A stretch of DNA of 64,000 bases, taken from Macrostomum hystrix. Lineage: Eukaryota > Platyhelminthes > Macrostomidae. Positions 29,876 to 43,188 of this stretch are shown one piece after another (position 1 is the first letter of the stretch; each line of letters opens with the position of its first letter). The notes beneath the pieces were generated by a model. That model searched no databases, had not been told where the DNA came from, and saw nothing but the letters and a program-made list of their open reading frames with translations. The translations under genes were made by a program, and so were the position numbers. Location: assembly GCA_950097015.1 (NCBI GenBank), contig CATNEN010000038.1, positions 7,066,001 to 7,130,000 on the forward strand, in the 5' to 3' direction.

Positions 29876-32800
29876 ATGCGACCAAACAGCGTCGCCTTGT
29901 ATAAATTCCTATTGTGCTGTCTCGTGTGCTGCTGCTGCCTGGCCGTCAGTAGCGGCTACAGGTGGGACTACGTCAAGACAGTCTACAATGGCACCGAGTA
30001 CATCTTCCGCTATCCGCTGACTGATTCAAGCACGGCAACTTACGACAATGCTCTGGCTTGTGTGACGTACTCAGCCGAATGCCTGATCTTGACAGAGAAC
30101 ACCTACCGGATATTCGCGCCACTCAACGACACCAGAGCCGCCGACGCATTCACCAAACTGTTCGCAGAAAAGTGAGGCACTCGATTGAACTTTATAATTC
30201 CTTAACTGAATATAAGGTACTTCTAAACTAAAACTTTAAAAATGAAATATTTTTATATTGCTCAAAATACTTTTAAAGTTATCGATAATTGATTCTTGAG
30301 GCTTACCGGGCGGCCGGGGGCATGAGCACACGCACACGCGGACACCGTACGCAGGTACACACTCACACAGCTGTGTACATCTGACATGACTTCTCATTAC
30401 CAGGCAGTGCGTGTACACGTGTATGGCAAAAGCCCGCAAGCCTTCTCATTGCGGCTGCGCCAAAATTAATATGGCCTTGTCGCGGAATCGAGCTCGCGGA
30501 CCTTGTTGCGAGAGCCAAACGTCGGTTTTACAAATAACAAGATTATTTATTTACATTTTAAGCGAATTTTTGACAGCCATCCACCGAAGCTCTGACGGAA
30601 CAAATTCTAAGAACCCCACGACAATGGTAGCCATGCAAAAGGGAATATTCATGCTTTTTGTATTCGATTTAACCTAATAAATCCTAGTTCCTTTGTTCTT
30701 TTGCTGTTCCCGAATCCATCGCTCGGGAAATGACAACACTAAACTCGGCTAATTAATGCTTGTCTGTGACCGAAAGACCTCAGATTAAAAAATACTTATT
30801 GGCTGTTATCTGTCTCGACATGCCACTGCCATAGTTGCCACCTACTATAGTTTAAACAAAGAAAGACGCACCCTGACTATATCTCAAAAACATTTTCAGC
30901 ACGACGCTAAGACTTATTGTGGACAATAAAGAGCTGTGCACCAACTGGACGTATCAGCCCTACACAGCTGATACAAGTCCTCCCGTGCCGCTGGCTTGGA
31001 ACATGTTCGGACCAAGATTCACTCCGCCAACCTCCCAGTGGAACACGGCAATATCGTACAGCAAGAACCACAATCTAATCGCACTGAGAAAGTCTGGCAA
31101 CGTTTTTCTGTACACACCGGCTGCGACAAGTACAATGATGTTCCCAGTCTGCGAGTACTTCCCTCTACGTAAGGGTTCACAATGCCTACCTCTTGCTATA
31201 TCTCATTGTTACTTACTACATAACACGGCAATGCCCACCCCTGACCCAATCATGCAGCCAACAGCTCGATATCAGCTCCGGCGATCTCATGCAGCGCAGC
31301 CAGTCCGGTATTCAGCGTAGACGCCGGGCCACTGGTAAACCAGAGCTACTGCGTGCACAACTACCAGTTCAAGGTTGACAGTGACTACAAATTCGACATT
31401 GGCGGCTACACCCTCTTCTGTGAGAAGGCCGGTGGGCGACCGGCACAGGCGGAGAGCGTCGATAAGCGAAACAAACTCTGGTCAGTCAAGCTGCACAAGT
31501 GCACGTTTCGGATTTCTAAAACATTTCTTGGTCAGATAGTCAGACATCAGATATTTTTACGCTTATCTTCACCCAAAAAATGTTAGGAAATTTGTAAACG
31601 AATCAATTTTGCCCGGCCCTGACGTGACCAACGGAGACTACCTGATGCTCGCGCTGAATTACGACACGGGCATGACCAACTGGCGTCGCCAGTCCTACTG
31701 CCTACCGGGAACGCCTTGCCGATCCAACCTGAACAACGACATCCTAAACAAGGACAAGAGTAAGGGGCTAATTGTTCGCTATAAATGGAAGAATACGGCT
31801 CCCATGGAAGTTAAGGCGAATGACATCAACCACAGAAGTGGCGTGCTATGCACAGGTACGGAATCCTATTTTCTTGAACGAAGATCATAATTCGCATTTT
31901 GAGGTGAGTGGCGGCAAACGCGTTTGCATCTCGCACCAAGGTCTAGACACTAGTGTCACTAAATGATGCGCCATTGCCTGCAGCACTCCTGGAATTAATG
32001 TGCTTAAGTCACCCGTGATTTCAGCAATGACCTGCCCCAATCCACACACTGACGATCAGCTGAATGAAAGACACCTCAATTGCGCCTCATGGAACAGCAC
32101 CCTGCCCGCTGCTCAGCTTCAGCTGAAGAAGCTGCCATTCCAGCAGATTGAGTACACCTGCGCCCCCAACTACGGACTCTCCAACGCCGGTGCTGCCAGT
32201 AGCATTGTTAGGCGATGCACGGAGGTAAAAAACTGATTGGATTTGGGATTTTGAGTATTTTAACATAAAATATACGTCCTGCAGAGAAATCGTTTGAGAT
32301 TTGTCGCCTTGAAAGATTAGGTTGAAGTTCCATTGAAGCTTCTGTTTTCAGGATGCCGTCTGGGACAGCGAAATTCCGCTCTGTGTGTCGCCGCCCTGCC
32401 GCGAGATGCCAGCCTACCCGAACAACACCGCCGACATCAGCAGCTTCACTGTCAGTGGCACAACATCCGCCTACAGCAGTCAGCAGCTGGCTGGCCGCCT
32501 TGCGAACGGCACAGTTCGGCCGGGTGACCAGATCGCCTTCGCCTGCAAGCCGGGCCTCACCGGATCCGGCCAGGTTACCACCTGTCTCTCTGGCGGCTCC
32601 TGGAGCTCCGTGAGCATGGACTGCTCTCCCGGCTACTGCGGTGGCTCCTCGGTTCCGCCCACTGTGGCCCACTCGCAGGCCAACGCAACCCTGGGCAACG
32701 CCTCCTGGGAGGGCATCAGCCTGGCCTTCACCTGCAACGTCAACTACAGCGTCGGTGGAGTGCCGGGCGGCGCGCCCGGCTTCGTCATCAGCTGCATCAA

Positions 32801-34734
32801 CGGCAGCTGGTCCTACTTCGGCAACCTGAGCTGCCGCGCCACCGCGTGCTCGACCCTGCCGCCCGGGCTCGGCAACTCCAGCCTGTACAGCTCGCTGAAC
32901 CCCGACCAGGCGCTTGCAGGCCTGCCGCCGACCGGAGTCCAGGTGGACGACAGCCTCGGCTACGAGTGCCGGAGGGGCTTCGCTAGGACAACGCAGAACC
33001 GACGCTTGAGCATCACCTGTCGACTGGGCAACCGCTGGGAGCCGGAAGTTCCCGGACCCTGCCAGCTGCTCAACTGTTCTCAGCCGGAAGCCGTCGTGCT
33101 CCAACCGCAGGCCGCTCGAATGACGCGACTCAACGCGTCGTTTGACTTTGCTAACAGCTCGCACCTGCCCTACTCAACTCTGGTGCGGCTGAGCTGCCTG
33201 GAGCCGTACTTCCCACAGCCCGGATGCAGCGAGCTGGCCATCTGCAGCCTCTCAGACAGCGACCCGACGACTGCAGCCTGGCACGGCGTGGGCTCCAGCC
33301 AAGCCTTCAGCTGCCGAAGTAAGTCACGTAAATTTATATTATGCAGTCAGCAGTTACAACGAATTCATTTTCACAACTCATCTCAAAATCTCACCGAAAT
33401 CGAAAGAAACCGTCTTATAAACTGTGAAGCAGTTTGGAACGGGAAAGGGTCACAGACTGCCCTTATTCTTCACAGAGAGATTACTCAGTTGAATTCGCGC
33501 TCTGTGAGCTGAGCTAAAATATGGCGCTAGAAGGTTACTCGCAGGTTTTATCATGATCGCTGGGGCAATCCACAGTTTGTGGGGCAAATATTAGCCCGGA
33601 GCAAAGTTTCATCTTCAGTTTTTTGTCCTCTTCTCGGCCTGATTCCTTAGTCATTCAGACCGAATTTTCACGCGCACTCATAGATACTTACAATTTTTTG
33701 TGGGTGAGTTTCAAGTAAAGTTCAACCCATAGTGAAAATCTTGAACGGTTATTAACTAACCCTCATCCACTGCGACAGAGCACTGCAACAACAGCCAGCT
33801 GGCGCAACTCGTGGGCTTCGGACAGGTCGTCTTCCCCTCGAGCTCCTTCACCGCCCCCGACCTCGCCGCCAACGTGTCCTGCCTGTCCAGCGCCTTCGCC
33901 CCGCTGGCTCCGAACTCGAGTCTGCAGGGCGACTCCCAGGCCTCCCTGCTGGCTGTCTGCAACACCGGCGACTGGACGGTGCTCGACCTGCCCCTCTCGG
34001 CGACGTCCGAGATGCTGTGCCAACCGAAGCCCTGCCTGCTGCCGAACAACCTGACGACATCGACTGTCCTGCCAAGCAACAACCTGGGCAACGTGACCTT
34101 GAGCGACGGCCGAGTCTACCTGCCAGTTAACAGCACAGCCAACGTCACCTGCTGGCCCAACAGCCGCTTCGAGGACGCGATGGAGAACTCGCGGGCGGCC
34201 ACCTGCCGGCTGGGTGAGTGGAGGAACAAGCAGCTCTAAATGAGCATCTCGAATTATTGTTTTAAACAACTCAAACTGGAAAGTTCACTTGTCCAGAGTT
34301 TCATAAATACAGATGTCAAGCTCCATGCTTGAAATACGAGCGTAGTTCCAATACCGCCGGTCCCAGGTCCGCAGTGGCAGGCCAGCGGGTCGCTGAGCTG
34401 CCAGCCAGTCACGTGCTCCGACAGCCAGTTCGGTCTCGACCCCAGCGTGCTGTCGGGGCCTCTGAACGCCAGCAACCTGTCCGAGCAGGTGTCCGGCCCG
34501 TTCCGGGTGGGAGACCGGGTGGCCTTCGTCTGCCGAGCGAACGCCTCCTCGCCCGGCAGCAGCGTGCTGCTCAACTGCACCGCCGGCGCGAACTTCTCGG
34601 CATTCTGGCAGCCGAGCGTTGGTCCACCGCACTGCGCAGGTAAAATGACCGCGAGAACCGCTGATTTCAGAGCGCGACTGAGAAGCTACTCCGGGGGTAA
34701 GTTTCAGCAGGTAAGTTTCGGAGCAAGTTATTAG
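29876..34734 (+). CDS. Secreted multi-sushi (CCP) protein, paralogue 2
   Basis: Exons are 29876-30171, 30900-31168, 31258-31480, 31587-31855, 32025-32224, 32352-33318, 33779-34213 and 34367-34639 onward, with the same phases as paralogue 1. The signal peptide is Cys-rich (FLLCCLVCCCCLAVSSG). The domain order is the same: unrecognised N-terminal region, then eight CCP-like modules. Exons 1-5 have clearly diverged from paralogue 1 in sequence, while exons 6, 7 and 8 are nearly identical in sequence and equal in length (967, 435 and 273 bases). The 3' end has the same stacked donors. The end given assumes read-through to the stop at 34732-34734 (1008 residues). It lacks the intron-7 minisatellite. 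The adjacent same-strand copies indicate a tandem duplication. Confidence 0.75.
30322..30522 (-). mobile_element. SINE family 2 in intron 1 of sushi gene 2
   Basis: Shares gcacacgcacac, tgtgtacatctgacatgac, gccttctcattgcggctgcg and cgcggaatcgagctcg with the other copies. It lies mid-intron, unlike the copy in gene 1. Confidence 0.65.
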
Positions 34735-37559
34735 TAGTAGGGCATCATCATTGTCATTCTCTCGGCATCAGTATCACTTTATAGAGCAGCAAGCTGAACA
34801 AAGGTATTGTTGAGATTGTTATCTCATTGGCCAAGAGATTTATCTATAGTATCTAAATGCAGCTAATTTTTTTACAAATTTTGCATGCCAGAGGTAAGTG
34901 TTTTTGTTTAATTGCCTCGATGGTCGGAGCACGAAGTTATTAATGTTTTCATATGCATCAGTCCGTGAATGAAGATAGGCAGCATTTAATGCCCGTGTAA
35001 CCTGGATATATTTAGGAAACTGAAAGCACTGAGGCGGATGAAAAACACAGCCACTAAATACGTCTGTTTTGTGCTTAACGTGTTTTTTCTGTCAGACGAT
35101 ACGTTGAAGTCATATTACGCTTGTAAATTACGAATAAACTATTCTGTTCGTATGATTTAGTAGTTAGCTTTAGTTAATGGCGTCTTTGAGATTCCTTTTT
35201 TGTTTTTTATAGTATTTAAGTGACTGCATGCTCGTGTATATTTTATTCATGCATTTTAAACCTGTGATCAGATCTGTGATTCATTTCGATTTTATGCATA
35301 AGAATGATTCTTGATTTTAGTCTAACAAGTTCTATCTAAACGTTTCTCAAGTTAGCAACACGCAGAGCCGATAGCGGGTCTTTTTGTTTTACGAGTACTT
35401 AATGTTTATCTGACAACGAGGATCGGTCTCATCGTGAGCGCGCAGAAGAATGATCTGGTAGATGCTGACGGTGCAGAACGTGCTGCTGTGAACTCCGCGC
35501 AAGCCCGGGCAGGGACGGTCAACCCGCTACATCGACCTGCTTTTTGGTGACGCTCCGAGCCAAGCTGAAGGAGAGATCGAGTGAACTTGGCCTGTAGCGC
35601 GCGATTGGACTGTACCGCCTTTTATTATTATACTTATTTTTATTATTATGTGTATGGAAATCACAGAGCCACAGTGTAAGCCTTACAAAAGCTTGCAAGG
35701 TATAATAATACAAATATGATATTGAAGACAGCAAACGTCCTCAGATCAAAGCTATGAGTATATGTGCTGCCCTAAATACTTTTTTCTAACGGTTATAGGG
35801 TCAAAGTTTTTTATTTTCCCGACAAAGATGAACTTTCTGATTTCATTTTTATCATCGATACTTTTATTTTCCTATGTTAGAATATTTTCATGCTTGGTTA
35901 GCTGCTATTCCACTGGCGAACATGACAATAAAACGATAATGCTATTTTTAATACCAGCTGGTATGAATTGCGGCTTGGAGAGAGGCTCATTGTACTCGTA
36001 TTTTGTAAGCTTATGATCGATGATTTTGTTTCAACCCATCCTGCTAGAATTTTATCATGTCACACAAATTATTAATCTCGTATTGCTACCCAACGGATTG
36101 CTGCATGGCCTGGCCTGCAGCTTGTATAGCATTCCATTGTCTGCTCAGTGAAGTGTTCATTGTTCACGCAAGAGCTCCGTCTGTTGCATGTCTGTCCAGC
36201 ATGCACTGATGAAAAAGTCTCATTTTCTATCATTTAGTATTCTGTAAAAAACTTTCAATCGTGGATAAGACCCAAGGCATGGATGGCTTAATTGGCTTTG
36301 AATTAGTTGGGAATTTTGTATTTAAGAAAAAAAATTGTTATCTGTTTTTGGTTTTGCACCAAATCAGTTCTACATTTTTTCTTTGGTTTTAATAAAATTT
36401 GATAATTAAAATAAGTAGACAGCGGACTATTGTCTGCTTTTCTGCATTAATTTACAGAAATTAAATCTTTGTGGATAACAAAAAACATTTGTTTCCCGAA
36501 TACTTATTTCAGGCCCAGTCTTTTTCCGGGGCAAGGACACAATGCTATTACTGTGACTGCGTATATTTGGATTGATTTGATTGCTAAGACCACGAAATTA
36601 TACTCGTATTTAGAAAAGTACACCCATGAAGTTCCAGTCTGCATGCCATTATGAGATTCTGACAATTCAGGAGCTACCCCAGCTCCATCTGTTTTAGCTA
36701 AGTAAACACCACAATAGCTTTGCAGAATAGCTGAATGCCTTGTCATATCAAACATAATCTAACAATTCCCATCAGATATACTCAATACTGCACAATGTCC
36801 AACAATAGTCCTACTCGCTCTATCAATAGTCTCTCGTGGCCCGGAACAAGAGATTTATAAACTGTTTGATTCTGTTAATATTCTAATTTATTTTAATTTT
36901 AACTGGCAAGAAATTTGACAATTTTGGCTAGTAGTAATTGATCTGTAAAAAGTTCATATTGCAGTTTTAGCCTAGCCTAGCTTTCATTTCTGAAAAAACA
37001 CTGGACCAGCGCGCAACCTCTTGAATGTCAACAGGTAAGTAGCCGAGAAATAGTGCGCGAGTGGGACTGGCATGAAAACTGCTTGCTATTAGAACTCTCA
37101 AGACGGTAACAACACGAGAGATGTGGGGCTTTGTCCTTCCTGCAGTGCTCTGTTGGCCTTTACAAAACAGGAACTAACCAGTTAGGAAGGCTATTGTGCA
37201 GAAAAATTCAAGTGCACAGCAATGGACTCGCCATTCCGCTACAGCAGGCGTCCCTAATACCTGATTCACTCTCCCAGTCGAATGGGGAGCCGCGGGAAGC
37301 AGGGCCTAAGCGCATGGTTACTCAGCTAGCAGGACCGCTGGAACAAAGTTGCACCGTTGGCCGCGCTGAATGTGGAATCTGCGCGGACAGACAACTAGCG
37401 ACAGAACCCTAGACCAGACTAATCTAATAATCTAACTAAGCTGACAAATTTTAGCTGAAGCTTATGTGGCTGTGATGTTCAGTGAGCTGCGCTCAACTGT
37501 AGAAAAACCACAGGTGTATTTCAAATACCCTCATTCTTTGTTATTCTGTGTCTCCTAAA

Positions 37560-37625
37560 TAATTACGTCGAGATATTCAACACTTCGCGTCGGGGGTGTC
37601 TGGTGGCAATTACCACCAATATAGA
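37560..37625 (+). mobile_element. Small LINE fragment related to 39396-39470
   Basis: gtcgagatattcaacacttc and gtgtctggtggcaa match the start of the larger fragment (gtcgagatattcaacaattc, atgtctggtggcaa). Confidence 0.5.
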
Positions 37626-38087
37626 CATAACTTTTCTGTTCAAAAAACTTCATAATGTACCCATATCGGCTCTTATTTTTCATTACATTGTATTGATTAT
37701 ATTGTTTGTCTTTATACTGTTTGAACCAATATGGATTTAAGGCCGATGTTAAAGAAATCGTACAAATGCTATTTCATGAATGAAGTCTAAAATGATGATG
37801 AAAAATTAATTTTCCGTCGGAAAACATGATTTAAACATGATTTAACGTGATTTCATTACATGTTTGCCAGTTACAGGTGAAAACACTTAATGTTACCTTG
37901 CTGTTGTCTACTACTACGGCTTAAGCCAATGGGCATAAAATATACAATGAATAATGATTTTTGAACGAACGAACGACAATAGATTCGATTTCTTGCCGAA
38001 TATGCTTTTCGATATCGTCCGCCCCATAGATTTTGTGTTTGATAATGTCCATTCGGTCATACAGTGCGTATTAATGTCACTCTAGTT

Positions 38088-38290
38088 CATAGACTCAAGT
38101 TTAGAAGACCACATTCAAGGAATAGCTAAGTAAAATATTTTTGTCTATTGTAGGAAGTGGGGGCTTCGCCCCACACCCCGTTCTCACTCTGCGGTTAATA
38201 CCCATAGACTAAAGTTTTTTTCTAAAATTGATCAGCTTGCAGGTCAGGGAATAGCTTATTCAAAATTTTTGTCTATGGCAGGAAGTTTCT
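38088..38290. repeat. Two tandem diverged units of about 110-120 bp
   Basis: Each runs catagact-aagttt ... aggaatagct/gggaatagct ... atttttgtctat ... aggaagt. Origin not identified. Confidence 0.45.
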
Positions 38291-39395
38291 ACCATAGAAA
38301 CTGCTGTTTTTGAGTAGCGGCCAGTTACTCCAGGCCGCTATCGCGCTGGCGCTGCAATATCATTAACAAAAAAGAGTGCAGAAAAAGATATCAATAAATG
38401 CAGCCTCGGACATTCTAACCACTAGCATGTAATGGTCTCGGAATTCCTCGCTCAGAAGGCGCCCATTAAACGTCTCTAAAATATGCAATCGGACATTATA
38501 TTCCTATAGATCTTAAATTAATATATTATATAGATCTTAGACGTTTTGGGGAATAAGCCGATCTATACATTATTTCAGCGTGCGGTAATGGCATGTCTTG
38601 CAGTTGTTTTGTGGCTGGCATGTTCTGGTCTAGAACTATGGTCTAGTGACATGAAGAAGATCGCTGGCCAAATTATTCAGGACTAAGGCAGTCACTTTCG
38701 TGTTATTTATTTACACAAAATAATTACCCATCCGTCGGATGCAGTTTATTCAGAGAGTACTGATAACTCAATTCGACACTGAATCATAGGAAAGCAATCA
38801 GAGGCAGCGACTACTGAGAGTAATGACCAACAGAAATAGTTGAATTTTTGCGATAGCGAAAGAATTTCTTGACGCTGTACAAACTTGTGAGAGCAATCGG
38901 AGGGCTCAGCAGAAAAACTAACGGAACACAGATATCTGTGAAAGCCAGGCTTGCTACAATCAATAAAAATATGTTACAATTGGCTTAATCGCAGTCGAAA
39001 AATTGGTTTGCAGTTTCTGATAAACAAAATACATTCAAATGGATAATTGATAATAAAATCAGGAGAGTGCATTAAAAATTATGACTGAGAATCTGATGCC
39101 TACAAATCTTTATTCCAGAAGAAGAGATGATGGTTGTGAGGATGAGATTAGCTCATGAAAAAGCCTACAAGTAGATAAAACAGATCACACGGCAACAACT
39201 GCAGTGACTGAACTCTCATGATTCGCTATTTGCTAAATTCTGCGAAAAACTGATAAAAGATTAACAACAGAAGGACCAAGGGGGTTTTACGCACAGTTCT
39301 CTTTGTTCTGTATCTCCCAAAATATTCAACCAATCGCCATGAAAACCCGAAATTTTCCGCTCAATCGAATCAAACAACTTCCAGAATTACAAAAC

Positions 39396-39686
39396 GTCGG
39401 CATCGTCGAGATATTCAACAATTCTCATAGGGATGTCTGGTGGCAAAAACGTCAATATAGACATACCCTTAATCGCTGGCAACGCACTACCCTCGCGCAG
39501 CACAAGCTCGACCACAATTCTTCCGCCCTGTGCTCTGCCGGTGGTGAGGCGGATGAGTCCGTTCACCACCTCTTCGACTGTTCGACGAGGCCGACCTCCT
39601 ACACCTCTAGGGCCCGTCCAACCGACGTCATCCGGTTGAAGCGCTCTTCCCTGGTGCCGGGACTGGCCCCGGGCCCGCCTTACTAA
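39396..39686 (+). pseudogene. Non-LTR retrotransposon ORF2 C-terminal fragment
   Basis: The frame reads NRWQRTTLAQHKLDHNSSA, then a Cys-His segment (CSAGGEADESVHHLFDC) and DVIRL before a stop. This is the arrangement that ends ORF2 of Jockey/CR1-like LINEs (...LRTGHS..., CxxC/H..H..C, ...P..V..L). No reverse transcriptase is present upstream, so it is a 5'-truncated copy. Confidence 0.6.
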
Positions 39687-40079
39687 GGGCTACCACACAC
39701 ACACACGATGCTCACATCGGACGGCTTTGAAAGTTAGTGTATTGTAAAGGACGGTAAGTTTTCATCCATATGGTGGACTAACACGAAAGGTCATTCGGTT
39801 TGGAAGTAGGCAGTGGGTATTTGAAATACACTCTGTGGTCTTTCCCCAAAGGAAAAAATCGCGAGGTTTTTCTGCTGTTAAGAAACAATTTGACAGAATT
39901 GGTATGCAAAAACTGGCTGGATAGGACAACGAGACTCTTAACACAAGACCTAAAACCACGCAAGTAAAAAGTCAATCAGAAAGTAGGCTTACAAATTAAG
40001 ATAACTGCAACATTTACTGAATTAAATCTGCGAATGAACAAAATAAGATAACTGTGATTAATGTAATTTTTTTAATTAA

Positions 40080-40300
40080 AGAAGTTAGCTGACCTCCCTT
40101 TAGTTGAGCACAAAAACTTTTACAACCAAGGCGGTCAGCTGGCCTTCCTAAAGCTTAAACACGAAACATTTTCTAATCAAATAGTCTGCTGACCTCTCGA
40201 AATTCACCCACAAATACTTTTCCAATAAAAGTGGTCAGTTGACCCCCCCCCTAAAGTTGTCTCGCTAATAATTTTCCAATCAAGGGGTTAGTTAAGCTCC
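40080..40300. repeat. Degenerate ~55-65-bp tandem repeat, four copies
   Basis: Units share gtcagctgacctccctttag, then acaaaaacttttccaatcaa with variations. Confidence 0.6.
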
Positions 40301-40343
40301 CAGAAAATGTGCTACAAGAAATTGATCATGGAGGCAGTGCGCA

Positions 40344-42333
40344 TCAAGCGATGGCATTCGCGTCCCAGTTAACGACCATGCCAGGCTCGCGTCGATCGTC
40401 GGTCGCGGCGGCCCGCTGGCGCTCCTCGATCGAGCCGTTCAAGCTTTGCGGCGGGGTGTAGGACTCACCCTCCCTGTGGTAGTAGCTGTTGGCCGCCTGC
40501 TCAATTCGCAGCACCCTCTCGCAGTCGGCCAGGTAGGTGAGGGAGCAGGCCAGGAAGGCAGCGCCGCCGAGCACGGACACAAAGCAGCAGCAGTACATGG
40601 CCTGCTGGAGGCCGTTATAGCGATCGCGCGTAGTCTGGGAGCCGTTAGCAATCAGAACAGAGGCCAGGCCGATCATGTAGGGCGAGCCGGCGTCGCCTAG
40701 CAAGTGGCCAACCAGGATGTTGATGCTGGTTGCCATGGAGCGTCTGGTTGGCACGGTGACTCGCAGCGTAATCTCATTTACGAGGGCCCAGTTCAGGCAG
40801 AGGAGAAACTCGGTGAGGAACATCAGGCTCAGGGTGAGGTAGATATTGACAGGCACCAGGAACAATGTGACCCACAGTGCAGGGCCCGCCAGAATCAAGC
40901 CGACGCCGTTCACAATAGGATCAATGCTGGGTATCCGGGAGCGAAGCTGTCTGGCCGTCTCGCTGCCAACAGACACGCCGACAATGCCCGCAACGCAGGT
41001 GACGACACCGAAGCCTAGGGAGGCCTGTTCGGAAGTGATGGTGCTATTTCTCATCTTCAGATTGAGGTCCAGCATCAGCGGCGTCCACCAGGATAGAGCG
41101 CCGGCTACGAAGGCAACGGCCGTGAAGCCTAGAGTGTTCAACACGAAGCTGCGATTGCGAAGCAGATGGCGCAGATCGTCCAGCCAGGAGGTGGCGTGCA
41201 TGTGGGTGGACTTCTCCGCCTGGCCTCTGGCCGGCTCGCGGAAAACCAGCAGCAGTAGGATCACACAGATCAGGCCTGTGGGCCACCCAGTAGCGGTTCA
41301 GTGAGGCTTAGTGACGCAACAGTAATTAGTTAATTAATATACTAAATAACATTACAGAGACGCTGAAACAACTAGGGCGGAATAATGAGGGACACAATTG
41401 GGGCAACAGATGATACGAAAGTGGAAAAAAAGTAGACAAGCGAGTGTTGTGAGCAGCGAGGGGTCATTGTGAGCAGTGAGGGATCATTGTGAGCAGTGAG
41501 GGGTCATTTGTGTGCAGTGAGGGATCATTGTGAGCAGTGAGGGGTCATTGTGAGCAGTGAGGGGTCATTGTGAGCAGTGAGGGGTCATTGTAAGCAGTGA
41601 GTGGTCATTGTGAGCAGTGAGGCGTCCTTTGTGAGCAGAACTTACCCAAGACAGGCGTTATGCGCAGCGCCCATCGCCAGTTGTCAGTTGCATGAGCGAC
41701 CTGGCCGCCAACAACATAGCCCAGACCGCTGCCCAGAGGCACCTGCAAGTTAAACACAATGAGAGCTACAGTCCTGGCGTCTCCAACAAACAAGTCGGCC
41801 ACAATGGGTGTGGACACTGTGTTGTAGGATGCCTCGCCGATGCCAACCAGGCAGCGGGTGAAGAGGAACAATCCGAAAGCGTTATTCGGCACAAACGAGC
41901 TAGCTAGAGTGACTGCGGACCAGACTAGCACACCGCCAAGCATGATGGTCTTGCGGCTCCAAAGGCTGCCTGGACTGCCCCGGTCGCCTAGGTAACCAAA
42001 CAGTGGACTGAGCAGCATGTAGGACACAATAAAGGAGGTCTGTAGCAGTCCAGCCCAGCTGTTTTCAATTCTATAGTCATTTTCAATCTGATTAAGCACT
42101 GCGGCTACAGTGAAGCGGTCCATGTAGTTGAGCAGGTTGATGCAGCACAGCACAGCCACTGATATCAGGGCCTGACAACGGCCCATTGGCTCCCCGCTAG
42201 AGCTGCCATCCAGCGGGGAGGCCGACCTATCCGATGTGGACACGGGCAGATCGTCGTACAAAGTCACGTGATCAACTTCTTCATTGTCAGTGATACGGGC
42301 AGTCTGGCTGGCATCAATAAAGGTGCCAGACAT
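40344..42333 (-). CDS. spns: Spinster-type major facilitator transporter, two exons
   Basis: Exons 42333-41646 and 41275-40344 join in phase 1 (TTGG|GTAAGT to CCCACAG|GCCTG), giving 539 residues, close to the usual ~530 for SPNS1-type proteins. About 12 membrane segments are visible. TM1 carries the family signature NYMDRFTVAAVL, the loop 2-3 motif is FGYLGDRGS, and TM4 has RCLVGIGEASYNTVSTPIVA, both close to Spinster signatures. Soluble N- and C-terminal tails contain acidic and Ser-rich stretches. Family members export lysosomal lysophospholipids or sphingosine-1-phosphate, depending on subtype. SPNS1-like lysosomal activity is the best guess but is not proven by sequence. The intron carries a 20-bp minisatellite. 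Confidence 0.9.
41450..41636. repeat. 20-bp minisatellite (gtgagcagtgaggggtcatt)
   Basis: About nine copies in the single intron of the Spinster-type gene, ending 10 bases before the 5' splice site of exon 1 (minus strand). Confidence 0.93.
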
Positions 42334-43188
42334 ATTAGTTTGCGGTGCTGAAGCCTTTTTGGAACCAGAATAGTCTGATCCTGTGCTTTAATTCAGGCTG
42401 CTAAAAGGCATTAAAAATGAGTAAAACTCAGATTCTGGATTGTTTACAAAAAGCAGGTTTTATAATGTTTAAACTTGTTTATAAGTATAAAAGTGGATTA
42501 GTCAAGTAAAAATGCTAAATCAAAGTTACGCCTTAACACTGAAGTTAACTTATCAATAACATGAAATCCTTTATTATTTTATTTGCAGTGAAAATTTATA
42601 AGTCATGTTTCTTAAACAAAGGTTCATTTTAAAGAAAAAGTTAATTTACTCTTATACTTAGCTGTGTAAAAATTTCAGAATAGACAATTATTTCTATTGC
42701 ATTGCAAGCATGTGAAATATTCAACTTTACAAATGAACATAGGACAAAAAGTATAAAAATAAAGTTAAAAAAATAATCTTAAAGACTATTTAAAACAAAA
42801 GCTAATAAACACCTACTAGCTATCATGGCTAGACAATTGTCAGTGCCACATTTTGTTTACTTCTACCAATTTTGGTTTTTATCTTTTTAAGTTAAAACAT
42901 TTGACAACTATTTTCAGAGTGCCATATATATATCATTTATCATATCTAAGCCTTATATTGGAATATATCTCCAAATCTCCAGAGCACTAAAACCAAACCA
43001 GTCATAAATTTTGAGCCCCCAACTATACCACACTAGTCACAACTTTTTGTGCACCACACTAGCAGTGGCCCATTTTTCACTGGACACTTGGCCCTATTTG
43101 CAATTGGTAGGGCCTAAACATTTCTATACAATATGTAATAGTTTTGATTTTTATGAGCAATCTATCTCTGTGACTAAAATTTACAGTA
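42334..43188. other. Upstream region of the Spinster-type gene
   Basis: Very AT-rich, nothing coding found. It would contain the minus-strand promoter. Confidence 0.4.

Larger units (their letters stand above)
34735..40343. other. Long AT-rich spacer with retroelement debris
   Basis: No multi-exon gene is supported. It holds two LINE fragments, a duplicated unit near 38088 and a degenerate ~60-bp repeat at 40080-40300. GC-richer islands at 35430-35600 and 37130-37410 have open frames but no recognisable domain. Confidence 0.45.

Noticed and set aside
32208-33164. Long minus-strand open frame (318 codons) antisense to sushi exon 6; likewise 22548-23366
   Set aside because: It is a GC-rich shadow of a well-supported plus-strand exon. 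It has no start context, splice pattern or family resemblance, and appears in both paralogues only because the exon is duplicated.
37131-37412. 93-codon frame in a GC-richer island
   Set aside because: No recognisable motif and no splice-consistent neighbours.
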